From positions 2,152-66,151 of the forward strand of contig FN648602.1 in the NCBI GenBank assembly GCA_000310025.1: 64,000 nt of DNA, in the 5' to 3' direction. The stretch is from Ectocarpus siliculosus. Its lineage: Eukaryota; Sar; Phaeophyceae; Ectocarpales; Ectocarpaceae. This document shows positions 46,444 through 58,538 of this stretch, one piece after another; positions within the stretch are counted from its first letter, which is position 1, and the number at the start of each line of letters is the position of its first letter. A program made the translations under genes and the position numbers. The notes beneath the pieces were generated by a model, which saw only the letters and a program-made list of their open reading frames with translations, did not search any database and was not told the origin of the DNA.

Positions 46444-49440
46444 ATATATATAACATGATAATAGGTTGTGCGGATCCCATGCAGATCACGAGCGTTCCTG
46501 GTGATGTCGTGATAGCACACCCCCCACACTAAATTTAGGTTTGAAGGGGTTATTGTTGCGGAATGAGGACTGCCACTCTACGGAGGAGAATGAAACGATG
46601 AAGATGCCGGGAGAAATGCCTCGGGCATTGGCCAGCCGCGTACGAAAAAAACTATAATGCCCCAGGGCGAACTTAAAGTTTTGAGCTTCGGCGAGTTTTT
46701 TGGGGGGGAGATTACCATGGAGGGGGGTGTTCTGTACGGTAAGTGACGTGCTAGCCCGCACGAAATAGCTCAAGCTCCCGTGGGGAGGTGGCGTTTGTAG
46801 TTTACACACCACGAACAACAAAATGTTGGGGATCTTATTCACGTGGAAGAATGCGTTTGGCCCTTCAAGCAAAGTGCAGCATACCATGACCACCGGAGCA
46901 TGATTAGTGCGATCTCCATTCTCTTCCTGAAAATCACGCACGTGGCAGGTCGCCCCAAAGAAGGAGCCTACGTGACAACGACATACACAAGGAACCACAC
47001 ACATCTCCACGTTGACTGGCCCTTCGTCAAGCGTGCTACTACACGAAAAAAAAAAAAAGCCGGGCATGGGTGTCAGGCCGAAGTGTATTTTGGAGCATCG
47101 GCTCAGCTCTCTTTCCTGTTACCCCCAGTACGAACGAACGCGTGCCACAAAAATATTTGCACCTGTGTCAGCAAGGTGCCATTCAATTCTCACGCAATGC
47201 TTGTTTCCTGAAGAGAACCTTTGCTACAAATATTTATTGCGTATAGCACGACGACGCAAATTACGAATGAATGCTTTGCTTCGTCTTTGAAAACAAGTAC
47301 ATACGCCACCGTTTTACGAGTGGCTAGGAACAAGAAAAAAAAAGGTGTAGTTGCCACCGTACCGTCCCCGCCGTCCTTTCAAACCAGCAGTGGCCATGTG
47401 CGTGGGCCTTCCAGGAACCACACCGACATGCATAACCAAGCACGAATGCGAGGGACGCCAAAACCCGAACGTATCGAAAACACGTTGTGCTAAACGAATG
47501 CGTCCCAGAAAATATTTCGCCATCATGCAAGCACGCCACCTAGATCACCCCTAGAACAACAAGCCCCCCTTATATCCCCCCACGCAATTCCTGCTCGCTC
47601 ACATCCCTCCCTCATGCTGCGAGATATCCCCCCACCGCTCCGTCCACCTGCGCCATTTTTTACCATCGAAAAAATACGTGAGAAGGGCGATCGGGGGGAG
47701 GTCAGGTGGGTAAAACAGGCACGGCAACTTTGCTGCTGTACAACTTTGTGTTTCTTTCTGGTGCCCCGATCTGCCACTTCGTTTCGCAAGCACTGATGGG
47801 ACAGCTCAGAAAAGGTGTTCCTTCTTACTGATACAAGCGGAGAATGACACTAAGATGTGATGGTGCAACCTCATTCTGTTGCAGGAAGAAAATCAAAGGG
47901 GTTGCCTGAATCGATTTTGGCTTTCGGGGAGAGGTTTGGTTACACTTTGATAGTTGGGGCATCACCTTCACTATTTCGTTCTTGACAGTAGTAGTCGGTG
48001 ACCCATTTCTCCGCGCTGTATCCTGGTTGTCGAGCTCTTCTTTCGCGCCAGCTGCGTCTCTTGCTCTCGGCAAGGTCTTTCTTCTACCAGTCGTCTACTC
48101 GGTCACGCGAGGAACGTAATTTTTTTCATCTTCTTCTAGCTTCATGAGGTGCGGTCGCCGGCTGCAGCGGCATTTCGCCTTGATGGCGTAAAAAAGAAGT
48201 GGCAACGGTGCGGGACGCTCAGTCAAATATTGCATAGTAGCAGAGTCGCACCCCAGAAATCTGGCGAGTGCAGGCGAGCAGAGAACGGTAGGTCTAGGTA
48301 AACACGTACCAGTTTTTTCTCGCGTCCTGGTCAGGCATGTTCGGTGTCGGCAACGGTCGGAGGGGTGATGGGGCGTATTCCGACAAAAGCATTGTACTCG
48401 TACAATACAATCCACACTCTGTCTCACAAGGACCGCTGGCAGAATGGCTGTTGCTGTACTTCTAGACGAACACGCCACAACGCATGAATGAGCGCAAAAA
48501 ATGGTGCACATGGTATGCGTGTCACTACAAAAGATTAACGATATACCACTGCTGCCGACTTGACCGACGGATTACAGCAGGTTTCGGCGATACTACTGCT
48601 GTATCCGCGACAGGCAGAAAGTAGACGGCGTGTAGTCTAGATTGTACGTAGAATACAAGTACTCTCGGCATGTATTTGCCCACACGTACAAAATGTACAG
48701 ACATGCAGCGGTGGATCACAAAGTAGGTACAGCACCTCCGTGGCACCAGCATGTTTTGATATGTATGTATGCTACAGACTCAAGAGGACACATGTGGGTG
48801 CAGCAGCTTGTACCATGAATACCACCCGGCACATGCTTCGACTTGCAGTGCGAGACAAAGAGTTGGGAGTAGCGCGGGTGCGAGCGAGTGCGGTGAGACA
48901 AAAGAGAGGGGACGAGAGCGACACACACACACACACACCAGGCGGCGTAGACAGAAAACTCGCTTCCCACAGACCTGTTAGTGTAACCTCGAGGCCCGAG
49001 ACATGATGGCTTCTCCTTTCAACAACCTGGCTGGCGTTATCCAGCAAGTAGGACATGCTCTCGGTATCGTGTTGCTTCGCGCTTCGCCTTGGCCCGGGGT
49101 GTTGCCTGGCGCCGAGCAGGGAAAACTGCATGCGGCTGGACCTACAGCAGCGCCATTAACCGCCCTGTCTGCTGAATCCAGCCGAGACTTGCCCTTGGTG
49201 ACCACCAACCCTATCTATGTTGGGCCCTACCATGGTATCGCGCGTGTGGGGTCGTTGTCTGTGGAGTGCGGGGTGTGGTTGAAGGGGCATGCCCTCTCGC
49301 CATCACATGCGGCAAGATTTATTTGGAAAGTTGCCTGCAGCGTATATAAAATGAGCCGTTCGGTTCCAAATATTTGGCGCCAACAATTTGGAAATTTTTG
49401 AACAAAAATTTGGAATGTATAAAACGCCCCTAAGAAAAGC
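46444..49440. other. No recognisable gene
   Basis: Frames of up to 193 codons occur, for example on the minus strand at 46486-47067 and the plus strand at 49003-49401, but none shows a domain or a convincing splice structure. A short CA microsatellite is present near 48917-48939. Confidence 0.4.
48917..48939. repeat. CA microsatellite
   Basis: About ten CA dinucleotides in a row. Confidence 0.75.
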
Positions 49441-49444
49441 TCGC

Positions 49445-49516
49445 TTTCGCCGGGATTCGAACCCCTGACCTGACCTCTAGAAGGTTTCGCGGATACCAAC
49501 TAGACCACCGGGGCGA
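49445..49516 (-). ncRNA. tRNA-like Pol III unit, probably SINE head or tRNA relic
   Basis: On the minus strand, box A (TGGTCTAGTTGG) and a perfect box B (GGTTCGAATCC) lie at the normal tRNA spacing. The acceptor stem pairs poorly and the two outer pairs of the T stem fail, so I do not believe it is a working tRNA. Its anticodon loop would read TTCTAGA. An AT-rich body with GTTTTATACATTCCAA follows it directly, and the same motif occurs near 33800. That suggests a tRNA-derived short interspersed element. Confidence 0.55.
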
Positions 49517-49519
49517 CCG

Positions 49520-50660
49520 GAACAATATGTACTAATGAAAGCCCCCCCTACCCCTAGTGGGCGGGTGGAACACAATCAGAAGGGAGATCAAGGCACGAGG
49601 AGAAGAGGTGGAAAAAATTTGGTATCGTGGCACAATTTGACGGATCTGTACATTAATCGTGAATAGGAAGGCGCAAGACGGAGATGTTTTGTGGATGATG
49701 CAGGTAAGGTGAGAATACGAAAACAACCTCCGTACGTGGGGACCTTGGTACCGGCCAAAGATGGTATTATCCGTTGAGACAGATTTGACGCTCATTCCGC
49801 CCTGACGGGTTTAGGTGTCGAGCATGTGGTGCACGTAAGACCCTTCTTTATGGAAACATCATCTTGCAACTATATCTTGGCATTTTGACCCAAGATTTGC
49901 TCACAATATATCTCCGCGAAGATTTGCAGTATCGCGATTTATGGGGGAAATATCTTGAATGTTGAAAAAGCGCCGTGCGTGTTGTTCCTCTCTTCTGCTT
50001 GAAGTTGATAAAGGCACAACGGCCACTTGGTCCACAGAAAATGCCGAGGTGTGGCGAAAAGCGAGCATGACGCAGTTGTAGAAGGGGCGTCCCCCCCTGA
50101 GCTGTATTGCCTCAACACTGTAGGTGGATACTAGCGATGGGCGCCTACCCGGGGTGCAAAATAGGAGCCGTTTGCCCACGAGCTCATGTCAAGCGGAGAA
50201 ACAAAAATGTTTCATTGCTGTCCAACTGACAAGAAAGTGCATCAACCCGAGGACGATGACACCCATGCACGTATCTCACTATGTGGCAGGCGTACCGAGG
50301 TAAAACCTCCGGCGCTGTCATCTGCACTCACGGATATGGCTCGGGTGCAAACGGTTTGGGTGTGGGGTGATTCGATGAAGAGACAGAAGCGTCGCACACG
50401 ACAGAGCAGTGTTGGCAAAACGTTCCTCCTGCTCTATTTTTCCACTTCAAAATAAAGTACTCTTTGAACGGTCCCTCCACAGACTGGTGATGACGCACGT
50501 GGAACGAGTCAGGGCAAATATGCATTGTTTTCGACCGCCTTGGTTGTTTTCGTTCGCTGTCGGCGCCCGTGGCGCCGACACAGTGACGCCAGGGTGCGTT
50601 AGAGACCCTTGGGAGTGTGACACGTGCAGATTTCATGGCGTCATGGACGATTAGGTTGAC
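49520..50660. other. No recognisable gene
   Basis: Contains a diverged relative (49865-49960) of the AAGATTT-rich repeat. Frames of up to 118 codons lack domains. Confidence 0.4.
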
Positions 50661-50661
50661 T

Positions 50662-50898
50662 GACCTTCGGTGATCGCGCCGCACCCAGGCAATATTTGTT
50701 ACGCCGCCTCAAGATTTGTCGGAAGGCTCCTTTCGACAGATCTTGGGTCAAGATTTGTCCGAAAGGGCAGAATTCGGGCCTCGAAAAATCTTGGCGAAGA
50801 TATATCGGAAGATTTCGCTCCCATAAATCGTGAAACTGGCAGATCTTGGCCAAGATCAAGATTTATCGACAAGATTTTGTTCCCATAAATCGGGGTCT
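50662..50898 (+). repeat. Dispersed AAGATTT-rich repeat, copy 2
   Basis: Same orientation as 28710-28949, sharing the GATCTTGGCCAAGATC palindrome and the terminal block ATAAATCGGGGTCT. Confidence 0.8.
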
Positions 50899-50899
50899 A

Positions 50900-51300
50900 A
50901 TGTCAGGAATGATGGATTAACGACGTGAAAGAAGTTGTTGTTATTATGAGGTGGAGTAGACGAACGTGAAGCGCAAGTGAGCTGTCTGTCGCTTTGTCCG
51001 GGTCCACTCGACCCCACGGCGCACGGTACACGCGCAAGTCCCAGATGAAATACAGTGATCTGACCTATAAACGAAGGGGTGAGGCCCCCCCGGTGTAAGA
51101 CGACGTTTGGATCTTGAAAGGGTTACGCATGTCGATTGACGAAAAAACATCGTGTAAATTAATTGCTCGCAAACCGTTGTCGACCGGTCACTTTACTTGA
51201 AAATAGACTAGGTAAAACATTCAAAAATATATCACGTTTTTTTTGCTGTTGTTGTGTAACTGGGCGGAGTCTTTGGCGGATATTTGACGCTCACACTGCC
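50900..51300. other. No recognisable gene
   Basis: AT-rich flank of the YR retrotransposon cluster; nothing supported. Confidence 0.4.
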
Positions 51301-51329
51301 GCCTGCTCTCCCGCGCGCACCGGTAGATG

Positions 51330-52104
51330 GAGTCGTGGATGATCATCGCCCAGCGCTCGAAGGGTTCTTGCTATCGGTGTATGGGCAGTTGCGATCGTGG
51401 CAGCCCGACGGAGAGTTGAAGGCGTAGCAGTAGCCGCGTAACTGTTGTCTGTCTGCCGGCCGCGGACCCCCGAGATTTCTTGGACGGCGATAGCCCCCGG
51501 CCCGTATCGGGCGACAGTAGACTGCCGTGCCAACCCCGGCCGTGCTGATGAAGCCAGAGGTCGTCTTCCACTCGATCATCACCACCGGCAGAAAGTCGTC
51601 GATGGCGTTTGGCGGCGTGAAGTTGGTCATCTTGAAGGTGATCGTGGCGTCGAACCATGTCACCGCGAAGAGTTTCAAATCGTCGTTGATGAACGACGCG
51701 AGCCGGAGTTTGCTCACGGGGTTCCGCATCTCGCCGCGGTGCTCTCGGCAGTACTCGTTGACCATGTCTATTCCGGCTTTGAACGAGTCTTCGAGAATGC
51801 CCACGTGTTGGAGACACTCGCGTTCGGTGATGCCCTTTGTCAGGACGGTCGGGATGGTCGTGAGGAGTATTTACAGCGACTCCTCCAGGGGGACCTCGGC
51901 ATCCGGATGGTCAGTTCTCCAGCGGTAGTCTTCAACCCTGAAGTTGGAGAGCGTGTAAAGCGACGCCGCGACTGTCTTGGTTACGAGAACACCGTTGCGG
52001 AGCAGGGTTTGCCACCCCGTCTGCGTCAGTATAGAAACCGCCGGAGCTCGACCGAGAACGAGCCATGGTATAACCTGGCGTATGTCCCCCCACATACGTG
52101 CCCT
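51330..52104 (-). mobile_element. Ngaro-like YR retrotransposon gag fossil (element 4)
   Basis: The minus-strand translation matches the gag of the young element: ASFINDDLKLFAVTWFDATI parallels its MAGLVNDDLNCWAGELFDAA, and a CCCH-type finger (CYAFNSPSGC, then CPY) lies near the end. Element 3 begins at 52105 inside this gag, so element 4 was the earlier resident. The rest of it would lie to the right of the window or is lost. Broken. Confidence 0.7.
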
Positions 52105-52378
52105 TTTATTGTTTTCTTTCGAATTGCATTTATTAATATTTTCTACCGCCCGAGGGAAGAGAGAGATACCAAACTGGCAGAGAGCACATTTCCCGCAGAC
52201 ACGTTTCTGCGGCCTTTCTATCGTGCCTCTGCCTCTCTCCCAATAAAGACTGTCTCTCTCTTCCCTCCAAACAGCAACTGAGGGTGCCCTCTCCTGCGGT
52301 GGAGGGAACCAATCTTACTGCACACAGTAGTCTCAGATGACCAAGTCCCTAAAATGGTACCCTACCATTTTCTTCGCC
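52105..52378 (-). repeat. B2 repeat of element 3
   Basis: 274 bp, nearly identical to 52759-53032, starting TTTATTGTTTTCTTTCG and ending CCATTTTCTTCGCC. Confidence 0.85.
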
Positions 52379-52465
52379 TCACATACATACAGCTATAAGT
52401 TCTACCGGATACTTAATCGTCCTCTCCTTTCCCCCACCTTCGAAAGAAAAGGGGTGGGTGGGTGG

Positions 52466-52758
52466 GAAAAGACTCCACTTCCTGTCAGCTCCAGAGGCTG
52501 GCACACCGCTAGAAGCCTTCTATGTGACCACCTCGCTAGTTGTCTCTGCGATACTCTCTCTCTGGCACGCTAAGACTCTGTGGACACAAGGCTTGAACAG
52601 AATGGTAACATATGCGACTCCTCCTCTCGACCGAGGGGGCCCCGCAGTACGCAATGCGTTCCGGGTACCCCAATAAACAGTATGGCAATTCGAGTTGTTT
52701 GAATAAACCTCGGTTTGTTTTGTCTACGCCTTTGTCTACGCCTTAAACAAACCTGCCC
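52466..52758 (-). repeat. A2 repeat of element 3
   Basis: Matches the A repeat of element 2 (16032-16301, opposite orientation) and lies between B1 and B2, as expected for split direct repeats. Confidence 0.75.
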
Positions 52759-53032
52759 TTTATTGTTTTCTTTCGAATTGCATTCATTAATATTTTCTAC
52801 CGCCCGAGGGAAGAGAGAGATACCAAACTGGCAGAGAGCACATTTCCCGCAGACACGTTTCTGCGGCCTTTCTATCGTGCCTCTGCCTCTCTCCCAATAA
52901 AGACTGTCTCTCTCTTCCCTCCAAACAGCAACTGAGGGTGCCCTCTCCTGCGGTGGAGGGAACCAATCTTACTGCACACAGTAGTCTCAGATGACCAAGT
53001 CCCTAAAATGGTACCCTACCATTTTCTTCGCC
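52759..53032 (-). repeat. B1 repeat of element 3
   Basis: Partner of 52105-52378; it directly follows the recombinase-end sequence of element 3. Confidence 0.85.
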
Positions 53033-54423
53033 AACATCGAGGTCATCATGACACTACTCGTGCAGTGGGATTAGCTCCTGTTACTGCCTACCTACCGCAC
53101 ACAGTGCTTTCCCCCGATTGCCTCCCGACTCGCTATGTCGTACCGAACGGGACACCCCTTGCGAGTCCTCTACTGTGGGCGGCTCCTACACATTCCTCTG
53201 ACTTCATCTTCCCGCCCTTCGGGATACTCGTTCCAATGTGTTGCCCCCAACAGCCATATACAGCAAATTCCCAAATCCTTAGCTAAATTTGCAGCGCGCG
53301 TTAGTTTCTGGGATTCACCCCTATTTGGTAACTATTTGCCTCGAAGCTCCTCGGGCTTGGGCATACTTCATAACTTGCACTGCACAACCTTTAACTAAGA
53401 CAGGATGTTTAACGGCGCGTCATCGGGCAACGTTGCACAACATGACAACGACGCCACCACCAGAGCAACTGCTCCGCCGTCTGCTCTATATCCCGATCAT
53501 GGGTCGTTAACCTCATCCCGATTCTTGGGTCGCCTGATGCGATGCACGAGGAGAACCCTGACCACTCCGGCGTGACGACGGCAGGAATAATCGGCACCCG
53601 GCGGTGATACGGGTGGCTTCCTACACACTGCCGCCGCATCGACCAGCTGCCCCGCTCCGCGATTGAGGACCCGATGAGGTCGTCCATCAGGTCTGAGTTC
53701 GCTTGTGCCTTAATCGCTGCAGCCCTTGTTACCATGCCGTTGGGCCGCCCTCATTCGGCCGTGTGTTTTAATTCACTCAGCTCTCGGCGACCCCTTCAAT
53801 AACATCCTTTTGATTCCACCGCCGCCCCTGGGCCGCGGTCTGCGGTCCGCGGAGGAGACCGTGCACGGCACGGGCGCCTTGCTGCTCCCCGAGCGGGCGA
53901 AAGCCCTGGCTCCCATGAAGACGGTCGCGGCGTGGTCGCGGCGTGGGGCACCCGGCGGACCTATCCGCCGTCATGGCTTCTGAAAGGAAACACCTGGCGT
54001 TGCCGGCCACGATCCCCACGCACCGGTCCGCCCGCGTCCTGCCGCCCTGCCCAGGCGTGACCTCGATTCAATCGCCATCTGCGAGTGTGCAAGCGCTCCC
54101 TTTCACAACAAGCAACAGAGCAAAACGAAACCGAGTTGATGCGTTTCGTCCACGCGAATAGCGGAAAAATTGGCATTTAAATATTTCGTGCGTACATCGC
54201 ACGAATGCCGACTGTGTAAATGTGGGTAGTGCTGTTGAAATAAGCCCCCCCAAACCAGGCCACCAAAACACGATTGATGTGTTTCGCCCCAGCACATACC
54301 TATTGCACATCATCTGCATGATATACATAATCAACCGCGTAACCGCACAAACTCGGCGGCCACAGGAACGGCACTACTGTATGAAACAGGCGGCCCTACC
54401 ACAGAACCAACAACGAATGTTGG

Positions 54424-54623
54424 TTTATTGTTTTCCTTTCGAATTGCCTTCATCATTATTTTTCCACGGCCGAAGGAAAGAGAGAGGTGCCAACTGCTTC
54501 TCTCTCTTTCCTCCGAGCGGCAACCACAAATTCTCTTTTTCTCGGTGCAGGGGCTAATCTTACTGCCCGCAGTAGTCTCAGATGACCAAGTCCCCAAAAT
54601 GGTACCCTACCATTTTCTTCGCC
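54424..54623 (-). repeat. B2 repeat of element 1
   Basis: 200 bp, differing from B1 by one substitution. Confidence 0.9.
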
Positions 54624-54686
54624 CGTTAGCAACTGCAACGGTCCTTGCCTCCCCCCACCTTCGAAAGGAAAGGGGTGGGTGGGCGG

Positions 54687-54981
54687 GAAAGACCAAACTT
54701 GTTTGCCGCTCCTCCAGCTGGCAAACCACTCGAAGCCCTCACAGTGTCCACCTCGCTCCTTGTCTCTGCGTTGCTCTCTCTAGACTAGTCCTCGTAAGAC
54801 TTTGTGTGAACACCTAGCTTCGATAGAGTGCCGAGGTGGTGGCTACTCCCCTGCTCCCGCTTGGGAGGGGACCCCGTATTTCCGTAGCAATTTATGCATA
54901 CCCTAACAACGACGTTACAAATTCGACTACTTTTCAATAAACCTTGATTTGTTTCCGTCTGCTCCTACAACAAATCTCCCC
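54687..54981 (-). repeat. A2 repeat of element 1
   Basis: 295 bp, matching A1 at 62954-63247 apart from one T in a short run. Confidence 0.92.
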
Positions 54982-55181
54982 TTTATTGTTTTCCTTTCGA
55001 ATTGCCTTCATCATTATTTTTCCACGGCCGAAGGAAAGAGAGAGGTGCCAACTGCTTCTCTCTCTTTCCTCCGAGCGGCAACCACAAATTCTCTTTTTCT
55101 CGGTGCAGGGGCTCATCTTACTGCCCGCAGTAGTCTCAGATGACCAAGTCCCCAAAATGGTACCCTACCATTTTCTTCGCC
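54982..55181 (-). repeat. B1 repeat of element 1
   Basis: Directly abuts A2 and lies just downstream of the recombinase stop. Confidence 0.9.
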
Positions 55182-55202
55182 AACCTCGAGGTCATCCTGC
55201 TA

Positions 55203-56231
55203 CTACTCGTTCGGTGATATTAGCCTCCTCTTATGCCTACCCCACACCGTGCCTTCTCCTGGCTGCCGCTCGACTCCCTTATCCTTGTCCCCAAGTATAC
55301 GTGACACCATTCGCGAGTCTTCCGTGTTGTCTACTGTATACGGTTTGTACGCATCAGACTTCCACCTTCCTGCTCTCTGGATTACTCTTTCCGAAACATT
55401 GCCTCCAGCCGCCAAGGTGGAAGCCCCTCCAATTCGGAGCGAATGTAACGCAAAGTCTTTTGGATTTCGCCCTGACTTCTCGACAATCTCTCTCAACGCC
55501 CGAAGGGCTTGGTCATACTTCAGAACCTTCACTGCACGGCCGCTACGGTATGATGATAGCGGCGCATCATCGGGTAACGTTGCATGACATGACAACAGCT
55601 CCAACATCAGCGCAACTGCTCCGCCGTCTGCTCTGTACCCCGATTGTGGGCCGTTAATCTCATCCCGTGTACGAGCCCTGACCGACCCCGTCTGGTCCTG
55701 GTCACCCTTGTGTCCTCTAAAGTGCACCTCTATCTTATCCGGCTCTCGCCATCGGACATACTCCAACTGTTCCTCCCCAGAGAAAAACGCAACATCCCGT
55801 CTCGTGAGACAATGTACTGGATGCCCGACCCCGGAACTGTCAGCAAACATTTCGTCCGACCGAGTGATCAAGAAATAGCTTAAGCTCAAACATAACCACA
55901 TCACGCGTCCTCCTATTCCCCAAGTGGGAATCATGCTCTCACCCCCTCGCAACATCCTCCAAGTGATCGGCAATCGAACTCGTTGACGTACCCCGGCGAC
56001 CGCGTGGGACCTAGAAATGCCCCGAAGTGCACACTTCAGCAACGGCGACGACGTGACTATCTCTACATGTGCTTCCACCCTGTGGTGGTACTGCACCGCT
56101 GCCAACTTCCCCGATATAGTCCCGGCCTGGTTTCCTTCCGACTCGAAACACCACGCCGCAAAGTCAATCAAGGCCCACACCATCTCTGTGTGCGGTGACT
56201 CTGCGCTCAAGAACTTTTCGTAACCCATCAT
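55203..56231 (-). CDS. Tyrosine recombinase of element 1
   Basis: A frame of 342 residues with a SAM-like N-terminal region and a catalytic C-terminal half. The HSLRIGGAS block supplies the His-x-x-Arg pair and GRWKSDAYKPY carries the likely nucleophilic Tyr, as in the phage-integrase fold. In this class the enzyme inserts a circular DNA copy into the genome without a target duplication. It overlaps the end of the RT/RNase H region by a few bases. The N-terminal half matches the fossil at 2.6-3.5 kb. Confidence 0.88.
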   Translation of the reverse strand: MMGYEKFLSAESPHTEMVWALIDFAAWCFESEGNQAGTISGKLAAVQYHHRVEAHVEIVTSSPLLKCALRGISRSHAVAGVRQRVRLPITWRMLRGGESMIPTWGIGGRVMWLCLSLSYFLITRSDEMFADSSGVGHPVHCLTRRDVAFFSGEEQLEYVRWREPDKIEVHFRGHKGDQDQTGSVRARTRDEINGPQSGYRADGGAVALMLELLSCHATLPDDAPLSSYRSGRAVKVLKYDQALRALREIVEKSGRNPKDFALHSLRIGGASTLAAGGNVSERVIQRAGRWKSDAYKPYTVDNTEDSRMVSRILGDKDKGVERQPGEGTVWGRHKRRLISPNE

Positions 56232-58404
56232 CCTGCGAAAGACACACCAAGACCGGAAACCTGACGCGTAATTGCGTTGAGACGAATTCGCAACTGATCG
56301 TCCGATGAGCTTGAGGCCAAGACCGCGGAAGTAATGTCCGTGGCTTCTTGGCCCAAGAGTTGTTCCTGCCAGCGAATATCGGGCCGGTAGGCGTGCAAGT
56401 TAACAGCGATTTCATCACGCGTCCATCTCGAAATACCGTCAGCCAAAGTATTATGCACGCCTCGGATATGCTTGGCCCGAAACCGCCAACCGCTGCGCAT
56501 CTCTAAGCACCCTAGCATACGCATAAGTGCTCCCGATCTAGGCTCTTGCGCCCCCCTGCATTTGTTGACCCAGTGTACAGCACTCATGTTATCTCCCCTC
56601 ATCAAGATACTCTGCCCCGGGTACTCTGGCCGCGTCCCGGCGTGAACAGTCAACGCCCACGCCGTCAGCACCATGCCTAGCAGCTCGAACACGTTCACCG
56701 ACAAATCGTCCCTAGATTCCACGCGGGTGCGAAGGCAAACTCGAACGTCTTCTTCGTAATCTACCCGCCACCATTGGCCCGTCTCCAAGCAATATCCTCC
56801 CATGCCATCCCCGCTCGCATCACTTACTAGAGTCAGGGAAGGCGGCTGCATAAAACAAGAGAACAGGGGAGCTCCCAATCTAGTGACACCATCGGCTCCC
56901 GTGGCCATCTCTACGACGAGTCGCCAAAAACCTAAATCATCGTGGAACTCCGGACCCAACTCCACGCGCCCATACCGTTTCGTGCGACGGTCAACAACCC
57001 CTGACGTGGTTGTGTCTTTCGCCGTGAGTGGCGCTAGCTTCAGCTGGTTCAGAATTCGGCACACGAAAAACTTGCCAGGCCGGATTACCTCACACAAGTG
57101 TAACAGCTTGCCTAGCAAAGATCGTACATCCTTGACTGACGCCGACTGTCGGTCTGTTGGCCACTCTGCCAGGAGCTCTCGCAGCTGTGCTATTTTCGCT
57201 AGTGGAACCGAAATAGTCATGGCCACTGTGTCTATCATCCAGCCCAACATCTCCACGCGCGTATCCCATGGGGTGGTTTTCTCCTGAGCAAACAGCGGGG
57301 GCTCTCCGGAGTCACGGTTACCGAACAAACGAAAGCTGTCAGATGCGAACGATTGGGACGCTCGAATGCATCGCTTTCCACCTAGGAAACTCTCCAACTC
57401 GACATATAACGCGTCATCGACATATGTCCTCACCCAAAACTTGTCCCGGAGCCTCCCTCCGGAACCCGGGGGAAAAACGCACTCGGGAGGCAACTTGGCA
57501 CGGACCTCGTGTTCTCTTGCCGGCACTACATGTACGTGACTTGTGGCTTCGCGTCCCTCACGCGTGATTTCAGCACTCGAAAAAGACGTGTTGTTGTGTG
57601 CGTGTTCCACAGCTGCTGCACATACACCCCACAACGATGGCGAACTAGTCCACCCAAATTGCAGGCATCGATCTATTATTACAGAGTTCTCGAACATATA
57701 ACTGAAAACCGGTGACTTTTTCACCTCCACCGGCACCTGACGGTATGCACTCTTAGTTCCATCTTTGCTAGCAGTATGCGGGGAGGAACCGCAACATCAC
57801 GCACGCCCAGCTTATGCAAATATAAAATGCGCCAGATGACCTCCCGAAGGACATGTCCGGTCTTACATTCCGGAATTGCTGACGTGTCGGTGTCGTCGTT
57901 GACGCCTCGCCCGGCGACAGCGTTGGTCAAATCGTGACATATTCTGACCTTCGACGCCGACGCAGCAACTGTTATCGGTGACACGCGAATGCCCGGAATG
58001 CGACTAGCCGCCTCCCGCGGAAATACAAACGCTCGACCGGCCAGAACGTCCTCCACAATTTTTTTCCTGATCTCCACCGAGAATCTACTAGTCGAACTGT
58101 GGTTTCCGTACTCTATGGCAGCCCGCATTTCTCCTTGTCCGGTGACCGCTACAGGGGCTCCCTCGCTGACAATTTGAATCAACAGATCGATATTTGGAAA
58201 TTCCTTCACGGTACCGAACCACCGCCGAACTTGTGCGGCTTCAACTCGCGGGCAAGGCAGTGTACGCAATGTTTCAAGCATGCATTCGAAATGCCCATCA
58301 TTCCTGCCAAGCCATTCCAAATTCAAATCTGCTAAAGTGCCTAATGATCTTCGGATGGATTGAGAGTCGGTGGCCTGTGCTAACTGCTGTAATGCCACGC
58401 GCAT
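56228..58404 (-). CDS. Reverse transcriptase-RNase H region of element 1
   Basis: It contains a conserved upstream RT block (ILAGRAFVFP-like and VRICHDLTN segments), the catalytic RT box VRTYVDDALYVE, a connection region with SLLGKLLHLCEVIRPGK, and RNase H motifs (LVSDASGDGMGGY, NVFELLGMVL, MRGDNMSAVHWVNK, HNTLADGISRW). The enzyme copies element RNA into DNA. No DNA methyltransferase domain is visible between RNase H and the recombinase. The region is interrupted about once. Confidence 0.85.
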
Positions 58405-58538
58405 TCATCAAGGCTCTCAATCCCACCTTGCTGTCTCCTCGGCGCCGTCCTCGTCGGCTCCATCACAGCACCCTCGGCGGAAGGCGCGCGCGGGTAGCTC
58501 GTCGAGGTTGGCCCTGTCGCATGACAGAGCCCGTGTCC

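Larger units (their letters stand above)
52105..54423 (-). mobile_element. Ngaro-like YR retrotransposon, shortened (element 3, 3' part)
   Basis: Read on the minus strand from the right: the 5' region interrupted at 54423/63248 by element 1, the gag N-terminus (ATG at 54078, AIESRSRLGRAAG), a gag C-terminal scrap joined to recombinase-end sequence, then B1 (53032-52759), A2 (52758-about 52466) and B2 (52378-52105). It lacks reverse transcriptase and is a shortened relative of element 2, in opposite orientation. Broken. B1 and B2 are almost identical, so it is not very old, but it predates element 1. Confidence 0.75.

Noticed and set aside
46486-47067. A 193-codon minus-strand frame
   Set aside because: No recognisable domain, odd composition, no splice context and no second copy to compare. 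Not enough support for a gene.
49445-49516. Functional tRNA gene
   Set aside because: Boxes A and B are good, but most acceptor-stem pairs and two T-stem pairs fail, so a tRNA-derived repeat or relic is more likely.
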